NCBI RefSeq assembly: GCF_023065955.2 | Contig: NW_026623100.1 | Span: forward strand, 71,552,727 to 71,616,726 | Direction: 5' to 3' | DNA: 64,000 nucleotides | From: Ursus arctos | Lineage: Eukaryota; Chordata; Mammalia; Carnivora; Ursidae | Part shown: piece by piece, positions 23,358 to 35,047 of the stretch | Numbering within the stretch: position 1 is the stretch's first letter | Layout of the letters: each line of letters starts with the position of its first letter | Notes under the pieces: generated by a model | Database searches by the model: none | Told to the model about the DNA's origin: nothing | What the model saw: only the letters and a program-made list of their open reading frames with translations | Program-made: the position numbers and the translations under genes

Positions 23358-24089
23358 AATAAATTTCTTGCTCCCAACCTCAGGGGTTTTTAATTCAGCA
23401 AGTTTGGAGTAGTTCAGAAATTTTTATTTTAATTAAAGCTCCCTCCAGTGATTCTGTTGTTCAGCCATGTAGAACTATCAATTATATTAAGAATATTTTA
23501 TTTACATCAGATATTCTATTCAACTCTGAGCTTTGTTATCTCATACTTGTGAAAGCTTGGGCAAATCAAATAAGATTTCTGAGCTTCATATTCCGTGCTA
23601 CAGATTGAGAGGAAATTAAGCGTTTGGTGGTGCCTTGGCCACCACACAGGGCCATGCTCTCCTTGAGATCCTATGTGCGATGGGTGCTAAACTCAAAAGC
23701 TGTTCACAATGTCCATAACTTTTGTTGCCATTATGACAACTCCATAGGTAAGAGACAGGTTTTGAGTGTCTTCTCCATGCCAGGCACTGTCCTTGGTATT
23801 TTGCCTTCTCAACCATCAATTTTCATGATTGCCTGGACCAGCTGAGTACAGAATTTTCTCCCTGTTGCATCTGCCAGCCTTCCAGGTGCCCCTCCCCAAC
23901 GCATTAGCTCTATTTACTTTCCCGTGATCGCTGACTTTTGGATCCAGTTCTTGTGCTCTGCTTCCCTGCTTGGATATAGTACTTTGCTTCGTTACACACG
24001 TGTTCCCCTCCCTCTCTCTTTCAAGAGATTCCTGAAATTCCAATCTAGACATAGGTCCTAGGAGTCTGTTTTCCTGGAATGGGCCATCA
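23358..24089. other. Unassigned DNA with a short MIR-like phrase
   Basis: 'gtgtcttctccatgccaggcactgtccttgg' near 23765-23795 is MIR- or L2-like. The rest (to 24089) is not placed. Frames at 23616-24052 are short and featureless. Confidence 0.4.
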
Positions 24090-24230
24090 GAAAATAATCA
24101 TTCTGCAAGTTATTATTTTCCGCCTTTTTACAGATGAGAAAAATGAGCCTCCATTATAAGAAACATGCCCAGACTCCACCACTAGTAAGCAGCAGAATGG
24201 GAATTTGCAGCCAGGATCTATGTAACCCTG
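24090..24230 (+). repeat. MIR SINE fragment, sense
   Basis: 'agttattattttccgccttt', 'ttacagatgagaaaaatgagcc', 'accactagtaagcagcagaatgggaatttg' follow the MIR 3' half. Confidence 0.68.
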
Positions 24231-24689
24231 GATCCTGAGATCGTTCTACCAGATCATTCTACTTCCCAGAGTTCTCAGGAAAATGGCAGCCTAGGAGGAG
24301 AAAGGAGACTTTCATTTTTTTGACATCGCCAAACATTTTGCTGTACTTCAGAAGTAGATTGATTATACTATGCCTTTGAGAACCTGTCCTCATTTTGAGG
24401 GGTGCTTTTAATTTCTCAGATCAATGCCCCCACTCCTTTAGTCTGTGGAATCTCTGTTCCTAAAGGGAAGACCCATTGTTTTTCTGGTTACTATCTATGT
24501 CAGAGAACACAGAGTTCTCTCAGAATGAATTCTCTGTGCTTATACTCAGTGCTCCACCTAGTTCTTTTACCAAGTCAACCTCTAGCTGCTCTCCTAAAAG
24601 TAGAGGAATTTGAAGAAAGAGCCTAAAGGTAACAGGAATCACTCTCTTTCCCTTTATATCAATTTCTACATTGTGTGATTCTTTCATTA

Positions 24690-24785
24690 TGTCTGTAATT
24701 CACATTTGTCTACTAGTTTATCCCCAAGGCCTAGCATAGAGCTTGGGATAAAATTCTTGTTCAATAAATAAATGAATGAATGGAT
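24690..24785 (+). repeat. L2 LINE 3' terminus, sense
   Basis: 'agtttatccccaaggcctagcatagagcttgg' and 'tcttgttcaataaataaatgaatgaatgg' are the typical last 90 nt of L2, including the TGAATGAA end. Confidence 0.75.
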
Positions 24786-26239
24786 TCTTCAAAGTTTTTA
24801 TACCAATAATGAAATTTTAAGGGGAGTTGAATTTGAAGACCACACTGGAGAACTATTTGTCATATGATATAAACTTAAGTAGAAAAATCCCAAGATTTGC
24901 CTATTGGTCATCCACCAAAGAAAACATAGTTTAGGCCATCCACTGTGTTAATAGGTTCTTTGATCCATGTTAAGGAGAGGCAAAGCTGGGCAAAAAAGGT
25001 ACTTACAGGACATAAGGCATCATTGTTTATGAAACTAGATTGTATTTAATAGTCACCGACCTCAGAAGCACAGTGTACTAGGTTCCAGGAGTCAGGCGGG
25101 TGCTGGGGGTGGAGAAACACTTGCAAAAGAGAGTAGAGATCAATGTTAACTAAAGTGGCCAGGGAAGGCTTCGCTCCCAGAAAGAATGAGCAAATACTTG
25201 GTGATAGGAGTGTGCCTGGCACGTACCAGGATAAGACCTGTCTTTTCAGCAGGATCGGTTCTGGTGCAAAATAAAATAAAATAAACCTGTAGGATATCAT
25301 TTGGGACAGAGTGAGGCTGGATTGTGGAAGGTATTTTTTATTTGTTTGCTTATTTGTTTATTTATGTAAGGGTAAAGTCTTGACCTTTAGAGCTCAAACA
25401 CAATTATTCTCTCCCCTAAGAAGAGGGTCTCATTGGCTCATTGTAGTGAGAACAAAGCTGATTTAGCCATATGTAATTTTCCCTACATTTAAAAGTCCTC
25501 CATGTTTCTTTCAACTCCTTAAATTTTCAAAGGAAGGGGGAAAAGCATGTTTAGTTGCTTAATATTTCTGTATATCTTAAAGGACCCTTCATATTTATCA
25601 TCAGAGACACACCAAAGCACATTACAAGTAATGTAAGCCAGCTGGTGTTTTGCAGGCCAAAGTCAGTTGATGGTTTAATAGTAAAAACCATCTTTTTGTT
25701 AACATTTTTCTGGAGCACATCACCAAAGAATGCATGGCCCCTTTGTACATTTTTCAGAAATGAATGGTCTTATTAGCTATTTTCTTAGGTTTCTGAATAC
25801 TTCTAGGACATGAAGGATTGGTCTGGTTTCTTTTGAGAACTCTTTCAGGGCTGTGTAAACCACCTTCTGAACACTTTTTCATGTGGACTTCTTGGATTCT
25901 CCAAATTTACCCACTTAGATCATGTTTAATAAACTTACATAAGGTCAGCAGACCTTCCCATCTGGGACATAAGCTAACCTGTGTTTTCTGTGCTTGTCGA
26001 AACACTGGTGATTGAAAAAGTAACTCAGAATAGCTATTAGAGATTAGGCACTTTCACTGTTCCCTTCCATCTAAAAACATTGATTGAGTCACAATTCACA
26101 GGTTTCACTCAACATGGAATTCAAGAATGTCCACTCAGATTCAAAGGAGAGTACGAAAAGGTAAATGCTCTATGCTTGCAGCCACTTATCAATTCCCCAA
26201 ACATGCCAGGCTCTTTCCTAATCCTTATCTTTACACATA
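24786..26239. other. Unassigned noncoding DNA
   Basis: About 1.4 kb with an (AATAA)n patch at 25265-25287 and a TTTG-rich patch near 25331-25366. No gene or repeat family placed. Confidence 0.4.
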
Positions 26240-26480
26240 TTGTCTCAAATTTAATTCAAGGTCCATCTCAAAGATTCCCTCCTCCAGGGAGCCTATTGTA
26301 TCCTGCTTCACCTCTTCCCTTCACCCTATTCCAGGTGAGTTTATAGGGAATTGCACATAGTCTTATTACTATATTACATCATCAGCCTATGAGCTACCTA
26401 TAGGCAAGGACTGTACCTGATTCATTGCTCCGTCATCTAGCCTTGTAGCCATCATGGTAACTGGAGCTGAGCTTTGAAAT
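26240..26480 (+). repeat. L2 LINE fragment, sense
   Basis: 'ggtccatctcaaagattccctcctccagggagcc' (the L2 phrase around 'ctccaggaagcc'), followed by 'atgagctacctataggcaaggactgtacctg' (L2 'gagctccatgagggcagggac'). Confidence 0.68.
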
Positions 26481-26640
26481 GTCATGATGTCTATACTTGA
26501 TACACTGTGGGAAGTTATTACATAACCTGCATAAGGAAAACTGAATAAAGAAATAGTTCTAGGTAGAGTTTTTGTTAAATACACAGATCTATCTTCGGAA
26601 CAATATAATATACAAAAGGAAAAAGTATTCCCATCATATA

Positions 26641-26801
26641 TAGAGCAACTGAGTTTAGTGCATCTAAAACTTTCTCAGTAGAGTTCTTTTTGGAGGTAAT
26701 CCTTAGATCTAAAATCTAAGATCTAAAATCTTGGATCTAAGGCTTTCCTCTAGGAGAACTTTGGTGGGAAAATTTTAGATGCACTAAACTCAATTATCTA
26801 A
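26641..26801. repeat. 161-bp imperfect palindrome, possible MITE relic
   Basis: The block folds about position 26721. Arms 26651-26669 and 26773-26791 are exact reverse complements over 19 bp. Pairing resumes with mismatches inward to the centre (ccttagatc at 26701 with its complement at 26734-26742) and weakly outward to 26641/26801. The centre carries a 14-bp tandem pair (agatctaaaatct). Near full-length palindromes of this size are typical of short nonautonomous DNA transposons; I cannot name a family. Confidence 0.75.
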
Positions 26802-26804
26802 TTT

Positions 26805-26925
26805 TGTCTTCTCGACAACACTGAGGAAGTGGTTACTATTCACATGTTACAGATCTACAAACTGAAATGCAAAGTAGTTAAAATGCTGGCTTGGAACTTA
26901 ACCAAAACTCATGAATTTAAATGCT
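26805..26925 (+). repeat. MIR SINE fragment, sense
   Basis: 'gtcttctcgacaacactgaggaagtggttactattcac', 'ttacagatctacaaactgaaatg', 'aaaatgctggcttggaac' follow the MIR core and 3' part. Confidence 0.6.
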
Positions 26926-28444
26926 ACGATTTTCTTTCTGTTATATGAAGTAAGCTAAAGAAAGGGTGAATGATATCATAAAAGGTACCAGAAAAACTCC
27001 AAACTGACTCTGATGCAAAAGAACTGCTTTGATCTTAGAGGGGCAGAGTAAGATCCTGTCTTAACCTCTAAGGATTTGGCTCCTAGAGATTTTCCTTTGA
27101 GTTTGGGCCCTTCCTTTAAGGAGAAGGTCATAAACTCCCAGGGCTCCCAGGAATACCCCTGTTCCTGGTCACCAGGCATGGTTTTGTGCAGGGAAGATGG
27201 TGTACAAAACCCCAGTGGCAAAGGAAGAAGATGAGTCACTGTAATGTGATGATTTCCATTGGTGCAGCTGGGCAGAAACATGGCTTCTGCCAATATCCGC
27301 TGACATCTCCATGTGCCAACCCCCCAGAATAGAAACCCCTGAGAAAAACCAGGAGCATCCCTCAGAAATATAAGAAGTCCATCTGGGGTTTGGTTACATG
27401 TAAAGATTATACACTGAGCATCTAGGCTTCTGCTGTTTTGCCCATGTGCTGAATTCTCACCAGGCCTCCCCTCCTTCTGCCTCTTGAGTCACCCAGCAGA
27501 CAGCGATGCTCTTCATTAATTGTCTCTTAGAAGCTCTTTCTATCCTAGAGAAATAAGGCATCGCATGTACGAAATTCATATTTTGGCAACTACCGCCATT
27601 TGCCATCTTTTATTGTCCTGCAGATTTCACTGTATTTAAATAAAGTATTTTTGGTGAACTGGGACTGTGTACTCCCACCAAAGGCAAAACCCCAGGCAGA
27701 GACGATGGCTTTGCTAGTTTGTTTGCTATTCCAAGTGACACTTCCTCAGACGTTTGCTGCCCTGCTGTGCAAACATAGTTACGCATGAAATAAAGTAAAA
27801 ACAAAAAAAAAAAATTAAACAGTAGTTAGTGGTTGGATGTTATTTCCAGTTTGGAACCACTGACGAGGCTGCTATAGAAAACTCTTCCCTCTGTTATTAC
27901 AAAATAACGGTTTGTGGATGGTGAAAAGAAAACACAACTGAATTTTCTTTTAACTTCAAATACAGAAGCTAGTGCATCTATCATTATCACCACATTACAA
28001 TACATTATGGGAGAAGGTCATCATAACTTTAGATGGGTTATTTCCATCCATGTCTCTCATCCTCTCAAAATTGTTATACCAGGACCAGGCTGATGCCAAA
28101 TGCTCTGCTAAAGAAAACATGCCAAGTTGAAGTGAGTTAATTAAAGAGAGTGAAACAGAAAAGGTCAATGCATAGGACCCAATACCGAAGCAGGTTTTGT
28201 CACAATGCATTTTGAGACAGCAGCGTCAAAAAGAGCCCTGTTTCTCTTTCACTTTTGTCTTTATGTCCACTTCTGTTTTACCCTATAGATTACCTTTTAT
28301 CCAATGACCACAAATGTGGTCCTTGTCATTATTGACGCAGTCCATCTAGGAATAACAAAAAAATGCTTCCACTTCTTTCCTTCAAAGAATTTTATCATTA
28401 TCTCCCTGTACTGATACTACCAATCAAGATGATAAAAACAGTAA
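26926..28444. other. Unassigned noncoding DNA
   Basis: About 1.5 kb without a placed repeat. AATAAA at 27789-27794 followed by an A run (27802-27814) resembles a retrocopy end, but nothing upstream is recognisable. Confidence 0.4.
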
Positions 28445-28555
28445 TAACAACAAAGTAGTTAATATTTACTGAGGATTTGTCAGGTGTCATGTAATATTCT
28501 TATTTAAACCACATAACAACCCCGTGGGGTGGCGATTTGAGCCTTGGTTTGTATT
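28445..28555 (+). repeat. MIR SINE fragment, sense
   Basis: 'agttaatatttactgaggatttgtcaggtgtcatgtaata', 'cttatttaaaccacataacaaccccgtggggtgg' is the MIR 5' half in order. Confidence 0.7.
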
Positions 28556-30329
28556 TTAGCTACGTGTCTAATTGGATGGTCTTCATTATGAAACATTTTC
28601 AATGGGAAAGTCTGAGCTTATTTAATCACCATATCCCTCAGAGTCCCTAATTAGTCCTTCATCAGTGCATGTAGACCAACTGTCCACAGGAAAGTCACAT
28701 GCTCCAGAATACTTGAGGAACGTGGCAATATGTCTACTCTAAATAACCAACAGAGATTATACCAGAATAATAAGTATGCCTAGGCAAAAGAAAATACCAG
28801 TGCATCAAAATGCAGCTCAAGTTCACCCTCTGACTTAGGTTATCATCTTCAAGGAAAATACAAGCAAACTAACATTTTCAAGTGAATATCTCTTCATAAT
28901 GGGTACTCCATTTACAAATGTGGTTCTTAGAAAAGGATACATGAATAATAATTGCATGGAGTGAGGGACAAAGAGCTCTTTGCTATAACATTTACCTCCA
29001 TTTAATATTGCTTAGCAGCTGGAACACATGACCTTGAGTCAGGGCACTACGGTTTGCATTGCTTTTAAAGGGGCTGCCTGCCATACATGCGGGCACTCAG
29101 CTGTTACTAGCCATAGAGCTTAGCGTCATCATTCAGATTTCTCAGATGTTTTCAGTTTTTAGATGGAAAAGTAAAAATAACTGGTCCTTTTTTTCCTCTC
29201 TAAAATGAACTAAAACCAATAAGGAGAACACAAACCAAAAAGGGGCATGTTATCTTGGACAAATCTATGGAACACCTATAACTTCAAACCACAAAGTATG
29301 AAGAAGACCTGCTGTGAGAAATGAAATGGGAACAACAATAGGAGAGAGGCCCAAGAAAAGCCCCTGTCTTTTAAGATTTGGGGTCAGAGCCAGATTAGCT
29401 TAATGACTTGGTATTTGGATGTTACGAAAAGTGTGTGTGTACTCCCAGCAGGAGACTCTCTGAATGCAGTCTGACCGCATGGAGCAGCAGGCAAACTTGA
29501 GTTAGAAGGGCAAATGAGCACTATCTCTGAAGAAGCAGATGGTGTTAGAGAAAGAACGGGAACCAAATAGCCCTGAAACTTAAAGATAAGATTACATCAT
29601 CCCTCTCTACCCCCCCCCAACACACATACATGCAAACACACTGTCGCACTCTCACACATATGAATCATGTAACATCATGTAGTTTTACTGTAGGCAGAAG
29701 AGCTTTCCTGTTCGTCTGGCTCTTGCTTTTACCTACAGGGCAGTGTTGACGAGTAAGTTTCTATAGACAGACTTTCAAGCTCCCTGCTTGCCTGCTACTC
29801 AAATTTCTTCCAACCACAGCTTCCTCCCACTGATCCCCTCTCCACAAAATCTGTTCATAAATGTCTTGTCCAGGAAGAATTCCCTCCATTCAAAGATAAC
29901 AATAAAAAAATAAGAATTTTACTACTAGTATTCCTGGTGTTAGTAGCAAGAAAAATAAAATAATAAAACAACATCTAATCTATGGAACATTTTTTTTCTG
30001 TGAAATTCAACAAGACAAATTGAAGGTAGTTGAAGAACCACATCAGAAAAAGTGTACTGTAAAGCAGCAGAAGTTTTACCAAACATTGCCCACAAAATTA
30101 GCACATTTAAAGGAAATATGGCCTGTATGAGGAAAAAGCCCAATGTGGAGCTAGTGGGGATCAGTGGGTAAAAGATTAGAATCACTAAAAAGAGGGCAGG
30201 AAAGAAGTGTAAGGGGAAAAAAATCAGAGAGAAGCAAGAAAAGAAAAAGAAGAAAGAAACAAACAGATACTACTGAAAAAATTAGAAATAAGGAAGGCAG
30301 GATTGAGAACCCTGAGCAAAACTTTTTAA
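28556..30329. other. Unassigned DNA, A-rich toward the right
   Basis: No gene or repeat placed to about 29900. From 29940 to 30300 the plus strand is purine-rich with poly-A steps, which may be the start of the old LINE remnant that follows. A short C9 run lies near 29611. Confidence 0.4.
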
Positions 30330-30720
30330 GAGTTTAGAGGATTAATGATGATGGATGTGGAATACATATAAAAGAGCGCCAATATACGCATAACTGGTGT
30401 CCATGAAGAAAGGTACAGGACAAATGGAACAGGAATAAAATAAAAAAAATATTCAAATACATACTCGGGAAAGCTTCTCTGAAATTCAGAAATACTCAAT
30501 TTTCACATTTAATAGGCACATCATGTCTCAGGAGAAAAATAATTCAGATCAGTCAAAATCAATATATATTCTAGTATGTTAGTGGGTTTAGTTTATAAAA
30601 ATAATCCCAGAGACATGCTCAACAAATCAAATCAAATAACATAAGATGGCAAAACAGGTATTTGACATTCATGTTGGCCATCCAGCTTCTGAATATCGTA
30701 CTATAAAAGGTAATTCTTTC
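30330..30720 (+). repeat. Probable ancient L1/HAL1 remnant, sense
   Basis: A-rich plus-strand sequence with the feel of an old LINE: 'aactggtgtccatgaagaaaggtac', 'gcttctctgaaattcagaaatactc', 'ttcacatttaataggcacatc', 'gagaaaaataattcagatcagtc'. Diverged and without an open frame; the family call is from pattern memory. Confidence 0.4.
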
Positions 30721-31264
30721 TGAAGTATCAGTCTTGGTGAAGAGCAGTGACCAATCCTAATGTGAGTGGTAAAAATGTCATCTTTTGACATGGGAGTTAG
30801 TAATCTGAGGAGAATGAGGTGAGGGAACCCTCTATCCTTGGCACTGACAGCAAGTAGTGGCTGGAAGGTCGAGTTTCTGGCACTGATGCTCGAATGAAAT
30901 TTACAAGTAGCAGTGGTGAAAACGGTAGTCTCTAGTACTTGTTAGAAGCAGCAAATTTCTGTTTGTCTTAATTTGTTGTAATTTTTGGTCTTTTGATGAA
31001 GAGAGTTAATTATGCTCCTCAATTTATTTGCTTTAGTATGATTGGTTCAAAGGTGGTAACTACTTTGTTTTACTTATGCATTCATTCCCTTTTATCTCCC
31101 AAATTTCCCTTTCACACTGTAACACTTTTTTCCCCAACCCTTGCCCCCTTTCCCAGGAAGCCACTGATAATAAGTTCTGCAATTATAGGTTAAGTTTGTA
31201 TTTTCTAGATTTTGTATACATGGAACCACACTTTACATACTCTTTTTTGTCTGACTTTTCACAA

Positions 31265-31496
31265 AGCATAATTATTATTTTTTTAAAGATTTTATTTATT
31301 TATTTGAGAGAGAGAGAGCGTGAGCAGGAGGGAATGCCAGAAGAAGAGGGAGAAGCAGAGCCCCCCTCCCGCCCCCGGAGCAGGGAATCAGACTCAGAAC
31401 TCCATGCAGGACTCAATCCCAGGAACCCAGGATCATGACCTGCACTGAAGGCACATACTTAACTGAATGAGCCACCCAGTGCCCAGCATAATTATT
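31265..31496 (-). repeat. Carnivore SINE, antisense, inside the old L1
   Basis: The body is about 31277-31484. The plus strand shows 'ttttttaaagattttatttattta' (tail), a GA-rich block, 'catgcaggactcaatccc', 'ggatcatgacctg' and the head 'gagccacccagtgccc'. The duplication agcataattatt is exact at 31265-31276 and 31485-31496. Confidence 0.95.
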
Positions 31497-32433
31497 TTAT
31501 AATTCATCTATGTTGTGTGTATTTAATAGTTAATTATATCGATGTGTAGTAATTCATTATATGACATGTTGCAATTTGATTACCCATTAATCTATTGGTG
31601 GACATTTGGGTTATTTACAGATGCAGGCTGTTAAAATAGGAGTTGCAACAATTATCCATATACAATTCTTTATATGGTCACAGTCTTGCAGTTCACAGGT
31701 TCGCACCTAGAAATGGAATGACTGAATCATATAGCAGGTATATAGCTAACATTTTAGGAAATGCCAGACTGTTTACTCATGGTTGTACTATTATACATTC
31801 TCATTAATAGTGTAGGGGACTTTCAGTTTCTGTATATTCTAGACAACACACAATATAGTCATTTTTTATTTTTAACTATTCTAATAGGCAGGTAAAATTA
31901 TATCACTGTGATTCAATTAGCATTTCCCTAATGATTTATGATGTTAATAATCCTCTCATTTGTAAATTTGCTACTCATATATTTGTTCAATCCTCTGCCA
32001 ATTTTCAAAAAAAATGAATTATTGTTTTCTTATTATTAGTTTTGAGAATTCTATGACATATATTCTGGATACAACTTTTTATCAGTTATACAACTGGCAA
32101 ATATTTTCTCCCAAACTGCAGTTTATCTTTTCATTCTTTGGTTTCCAAAAAGCAGACATTTTTCATTTTGAAGGGTAATTTATTACATTTTTTTCACTTA
32201 TGAACCATGCTTTTACTGTTATATTTAAGAACTCTTTGTCTAACTCAAGGTTATACAGATTTTCCTTTCTGTTTTCTTCTAGTTATAGTATTAGGTTTTA
32301 CATATAAATTTAAGATCCATTTTGAGTTCATTATTAACTGTATAAAATATGAATTGAAGTTCACTTGGTTTTTTGTTTATGGATATCCAATTAATCCAGC
32401 ACCATTTGTTAAGAATCAGAGAGAAAGAGAGAG

Positions 32434-32608
32434 ACTATCTTTTTTTTAAATCTTTTTTTAATAATAATATTTTTTATTATATTATGTTAGTCACTATCAG
32501 TGCATCCCTAGTCTTTGATGCAAAGTTCCATGATTCATTACTTGCATATAACACCCAGTGCACCATGCAGTATGTGCCCTCCTTAATACCCGTCACTATC
32601 TTTTTTTT
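32434..32608 (-). mobile_element. Short carnivore L1 3' end, antisense, 5'-truncated
   Basis: The insert is 32448-32594. The plus strand reads 'attatattatgttagtcac', 'atgattcatta', 'acacccagtgcaccatgcag', 'gtgccctcctta', the reverse complement of the carnivore L1 3' UTR end. The duplication actatctttttttt is at 32434-32447 and 32595-32608, restoring the old L1 phrase on both sides. Only about 150 bp was inserted. It is more diverged than the copy starting at 32757, so probably an earlier subfamily. Confidence 0.85.
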
Positions 32609-32745
32609 TTTTTAACACTGAATTGTGTTTGCACTTTTATGGGGAAAAAAGTTGTTCATAAACCGTTGTGATTCTGTTGCTGGACTCTCTACTCTGGTCA
32701 ACTGATATATTTGTCTATCTTTAGTCCAAGACCACAACACTTTGA

Positions 32746-35047
32746 TGAAAGTGACTTTTTTTTTTATTTTAATGTTTTTTTATTATATTATGTTAGTCAC
32801 CATACAGTACATCCCCGGTTTCCGATGTAAAGTTCGATGATTCATTAGTTGCGTATATCACCCAGTGCACCATGCAATACGTGCCCTCCTTACTACCCAC
32901 CCCCTCCCCTCTGAAGCCCTCAATTTGTTTCTCAGAGTCCATAGTCTCTCATGCTTCATTCCCCCTTCTGATTACCCCCCTTCTTTATCCCTTTCCTCCC
33001 CTACCGATCTTCCTAGTTCTTATGTTCCATAGATGAGAGAAATCATATGATAATTGTCTTTCTCTGCTTGACTTATTTCACTCAGCATTATCTCCTCCAG
33101 TGCCATCCATGTTGCAGCAAATGTTGAGACCTCGTTCTTTCTGATAGCTGAGTAATATTCCATTGTATATATGGACCACAACTTCTTAATCCAGTCATCT
33201 GTTGAAGGGCATCTCGGTTCCTTCCATGATTGGCTATTGTGGACAATGCTGCTATGAACATTGGGGTGCATATGGCCCTTCTCTTCACTACGTCTGTATC
33301 TTTGGGGTAAATACTCAGTAGTGCAATGGCTGGGTCATAGGGTAGCTCCATTTTTAACTTTTTAAGGGACCTCCACACTGTTTTCCAGAGTGGCTGTACC
33401 AACTGGCATTCCCACCAACAATGTAGGAGGGATCCCCGTTCTCCACATCTTCTCCAGCAATTGTTGTTTCTTGCCTTGTCAATTTTTGCCATTCTAACTG
33501 ACGTAAGGTGGTATCTTAGTGTGGTTTTGATTTGAATTTCCCTGATGGCTAATGATTTTGAACATTTTTTCATGTGTCTGTTAGCCATTTTTATGTCATC
33601 ATTGGAAAAGTGTCTGTTCATATCTGCTGCCCATTTTATGATTTGTTTGTTTCTCATGTATTGAGTTTGAGAAGTTCTTTGTAGATCTTGGATACCAGTC
33701 TTTCATCTGTAGCATCATTTGCAAATATCTTCTCCCATTCCGTGTGCTGCCTTTTAGTTTTTTTGACTGTTTCCTTGGCTGTGCAGAAGCTTTTTATCTT
33801 GATGAAGTCCCATAAGTTCATTTTATCTTTTGTTTCTCTTGCCTTTGGGGATGTATCATGAAAAAGGGTTGCTTTGGCTGATGTTGTAGAGGTTGCTGCC
33901 TATGTTCTCCTCTAGAATTTTGATGGATTCCTGTCTCACATCGAGGTCTTTCATCCATTTGGAGTTTATTTTTGTGTATGGTGTGAGATAGTGGTCAAGT
34001 TTCATTCTTTTGCATGTAGCTGTCCAATTTTCCCAGCACCATTTATTGAAGAGACTGTCTTTTTCCCACCGGATGTTTTTTCCTGCTTTATCAAATATTA
34101 GTTGCCCAAAGAGCTGAGGGTCCATTTCTGGGTTCTCTATTCTGTTCCATTGGTCTATGTGTCTGTTTTTGTGCCAGTACCATGCTGTCTTTGTGATCAC
34201 AGTTTTGTAGTACAGCTTGAAATCCGGCATTGTGATGCCCCCAGCTTTGTTTTTCCTTTTCAACAGTTCCTTGGAGATTCGGGGCCTTTTCTGTTTCCAT
34301 ACAAATTTAAGGACTATTTGTTCCAGTTCTTTGAAAAATGTCCTTGGTATTTTGATCGGGGTAGCATTGAAAGTGTAGATTGCTCTGGGTAGCATGGACA
34401 TTTTAACTATGTTAATTCTTCTGATCCATGAGCATGGAATATTTTTCCATCTTTTTGTGTCTTCCTCAATGTCTTTCAAGAGTGATTTATAGTTTCTAGA
34501 ATATAGGTCCTTTACGTCTCCGGTTAAGTTAATTCCAAGGTAACGTATGGGTTTTGGTGCTATTGTAAATGGGATGGATTCCCTAATTTCTCTTTCTTCA
34601 GTCTCATTATTCGTGTATAGAAATGCAACTGATTTCTGAGCATTGATTTTGTATCCCGCCACATTACTGAATTGTTCTATAACTTCTAATAGTTTGGGCA
34701 TGGATTCTTTTGGGTTTTCCATATAGAGTATCATGTCATCTGCAAAGAGAGACAGTTTGACTTCTTCTTTGCCAATTTGGATACCTTTTATCCCTTTTTG
34801 TTGTCTGATTGCTGTTGCAAGGACTTCTAGTACTATGTTGAATAATAGTGGCGAGAGTGGGCATCCTTGTCGTGTTCCTGATCTTAAGGGAAAGGCTTCC
34901 AGCTTTTCCCCATTGAGAATAATATTTGTTGTAGGCTTTTCATAGATGGCTTTTATGAGATTGAGGAATGTCCCCTCTATCCCTACACTCTGAAGGGTTT
35001 TAATCAGGAAAGGATGCTGTATTTCGTCAAATGTGAAAGCGACTTTT
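32746..35047 (-). mobile_element. 5'-truncated carnivore LINE-1, antisense, about 2.3 kb
   Basis: The element covers about 32757-35033 and is inserted in the older L1 with a 14-bp duplication (tgaaagYgactttt, one mismatch) at 32746-32759 and 35034-35047. Its minus-strand order is: partial ORF2 from the middle of the reverse transcriptase, the C-terminal Cys/His region, a 3' UTR (33019 down to about 32775) and a T-rich tail on the plus strand. The endonuclease, ORF1 and 5' UTR are absent, so it was inserted truncated. Confidence 0.93.
33020..35033 (-). pseudogene. LINE-1 ORF2 fragment (reverse transcriptase to C-terminus), inactivated
   Basis: L1 ORF2 encodes an endonuclease/reverse transcriptase; this copy starts inside the RT domain. 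From 35033 to 33856 a single frame stays open (about 390 codons) and includes the RT active-site FADD (34735-34746), followed by MILYMENP. A frameshift near 33860 (an extra T in a T run on the coding strand) breaks it, a second lies near 33655, where the frame starting MRNKQIIKW takes over to 33088, and a third near 33240, after which the true C-terminus ([11 protein letters not shown]... to 33020) continues in another frame. The Cys/His motif C-x3-C-x7-H-x4-C is visible. With no endonuclease and at least three frameshifts it cannot make a working enzyme. Confidence 0.93.

Noticed and set aside
27789..27814. AATAAA followed by an A run, resembling a processed pseudogene end
   Set aside because: No recognisable gene sequence upstream and no flanking direct repeat found; A-rich tracts are common here.
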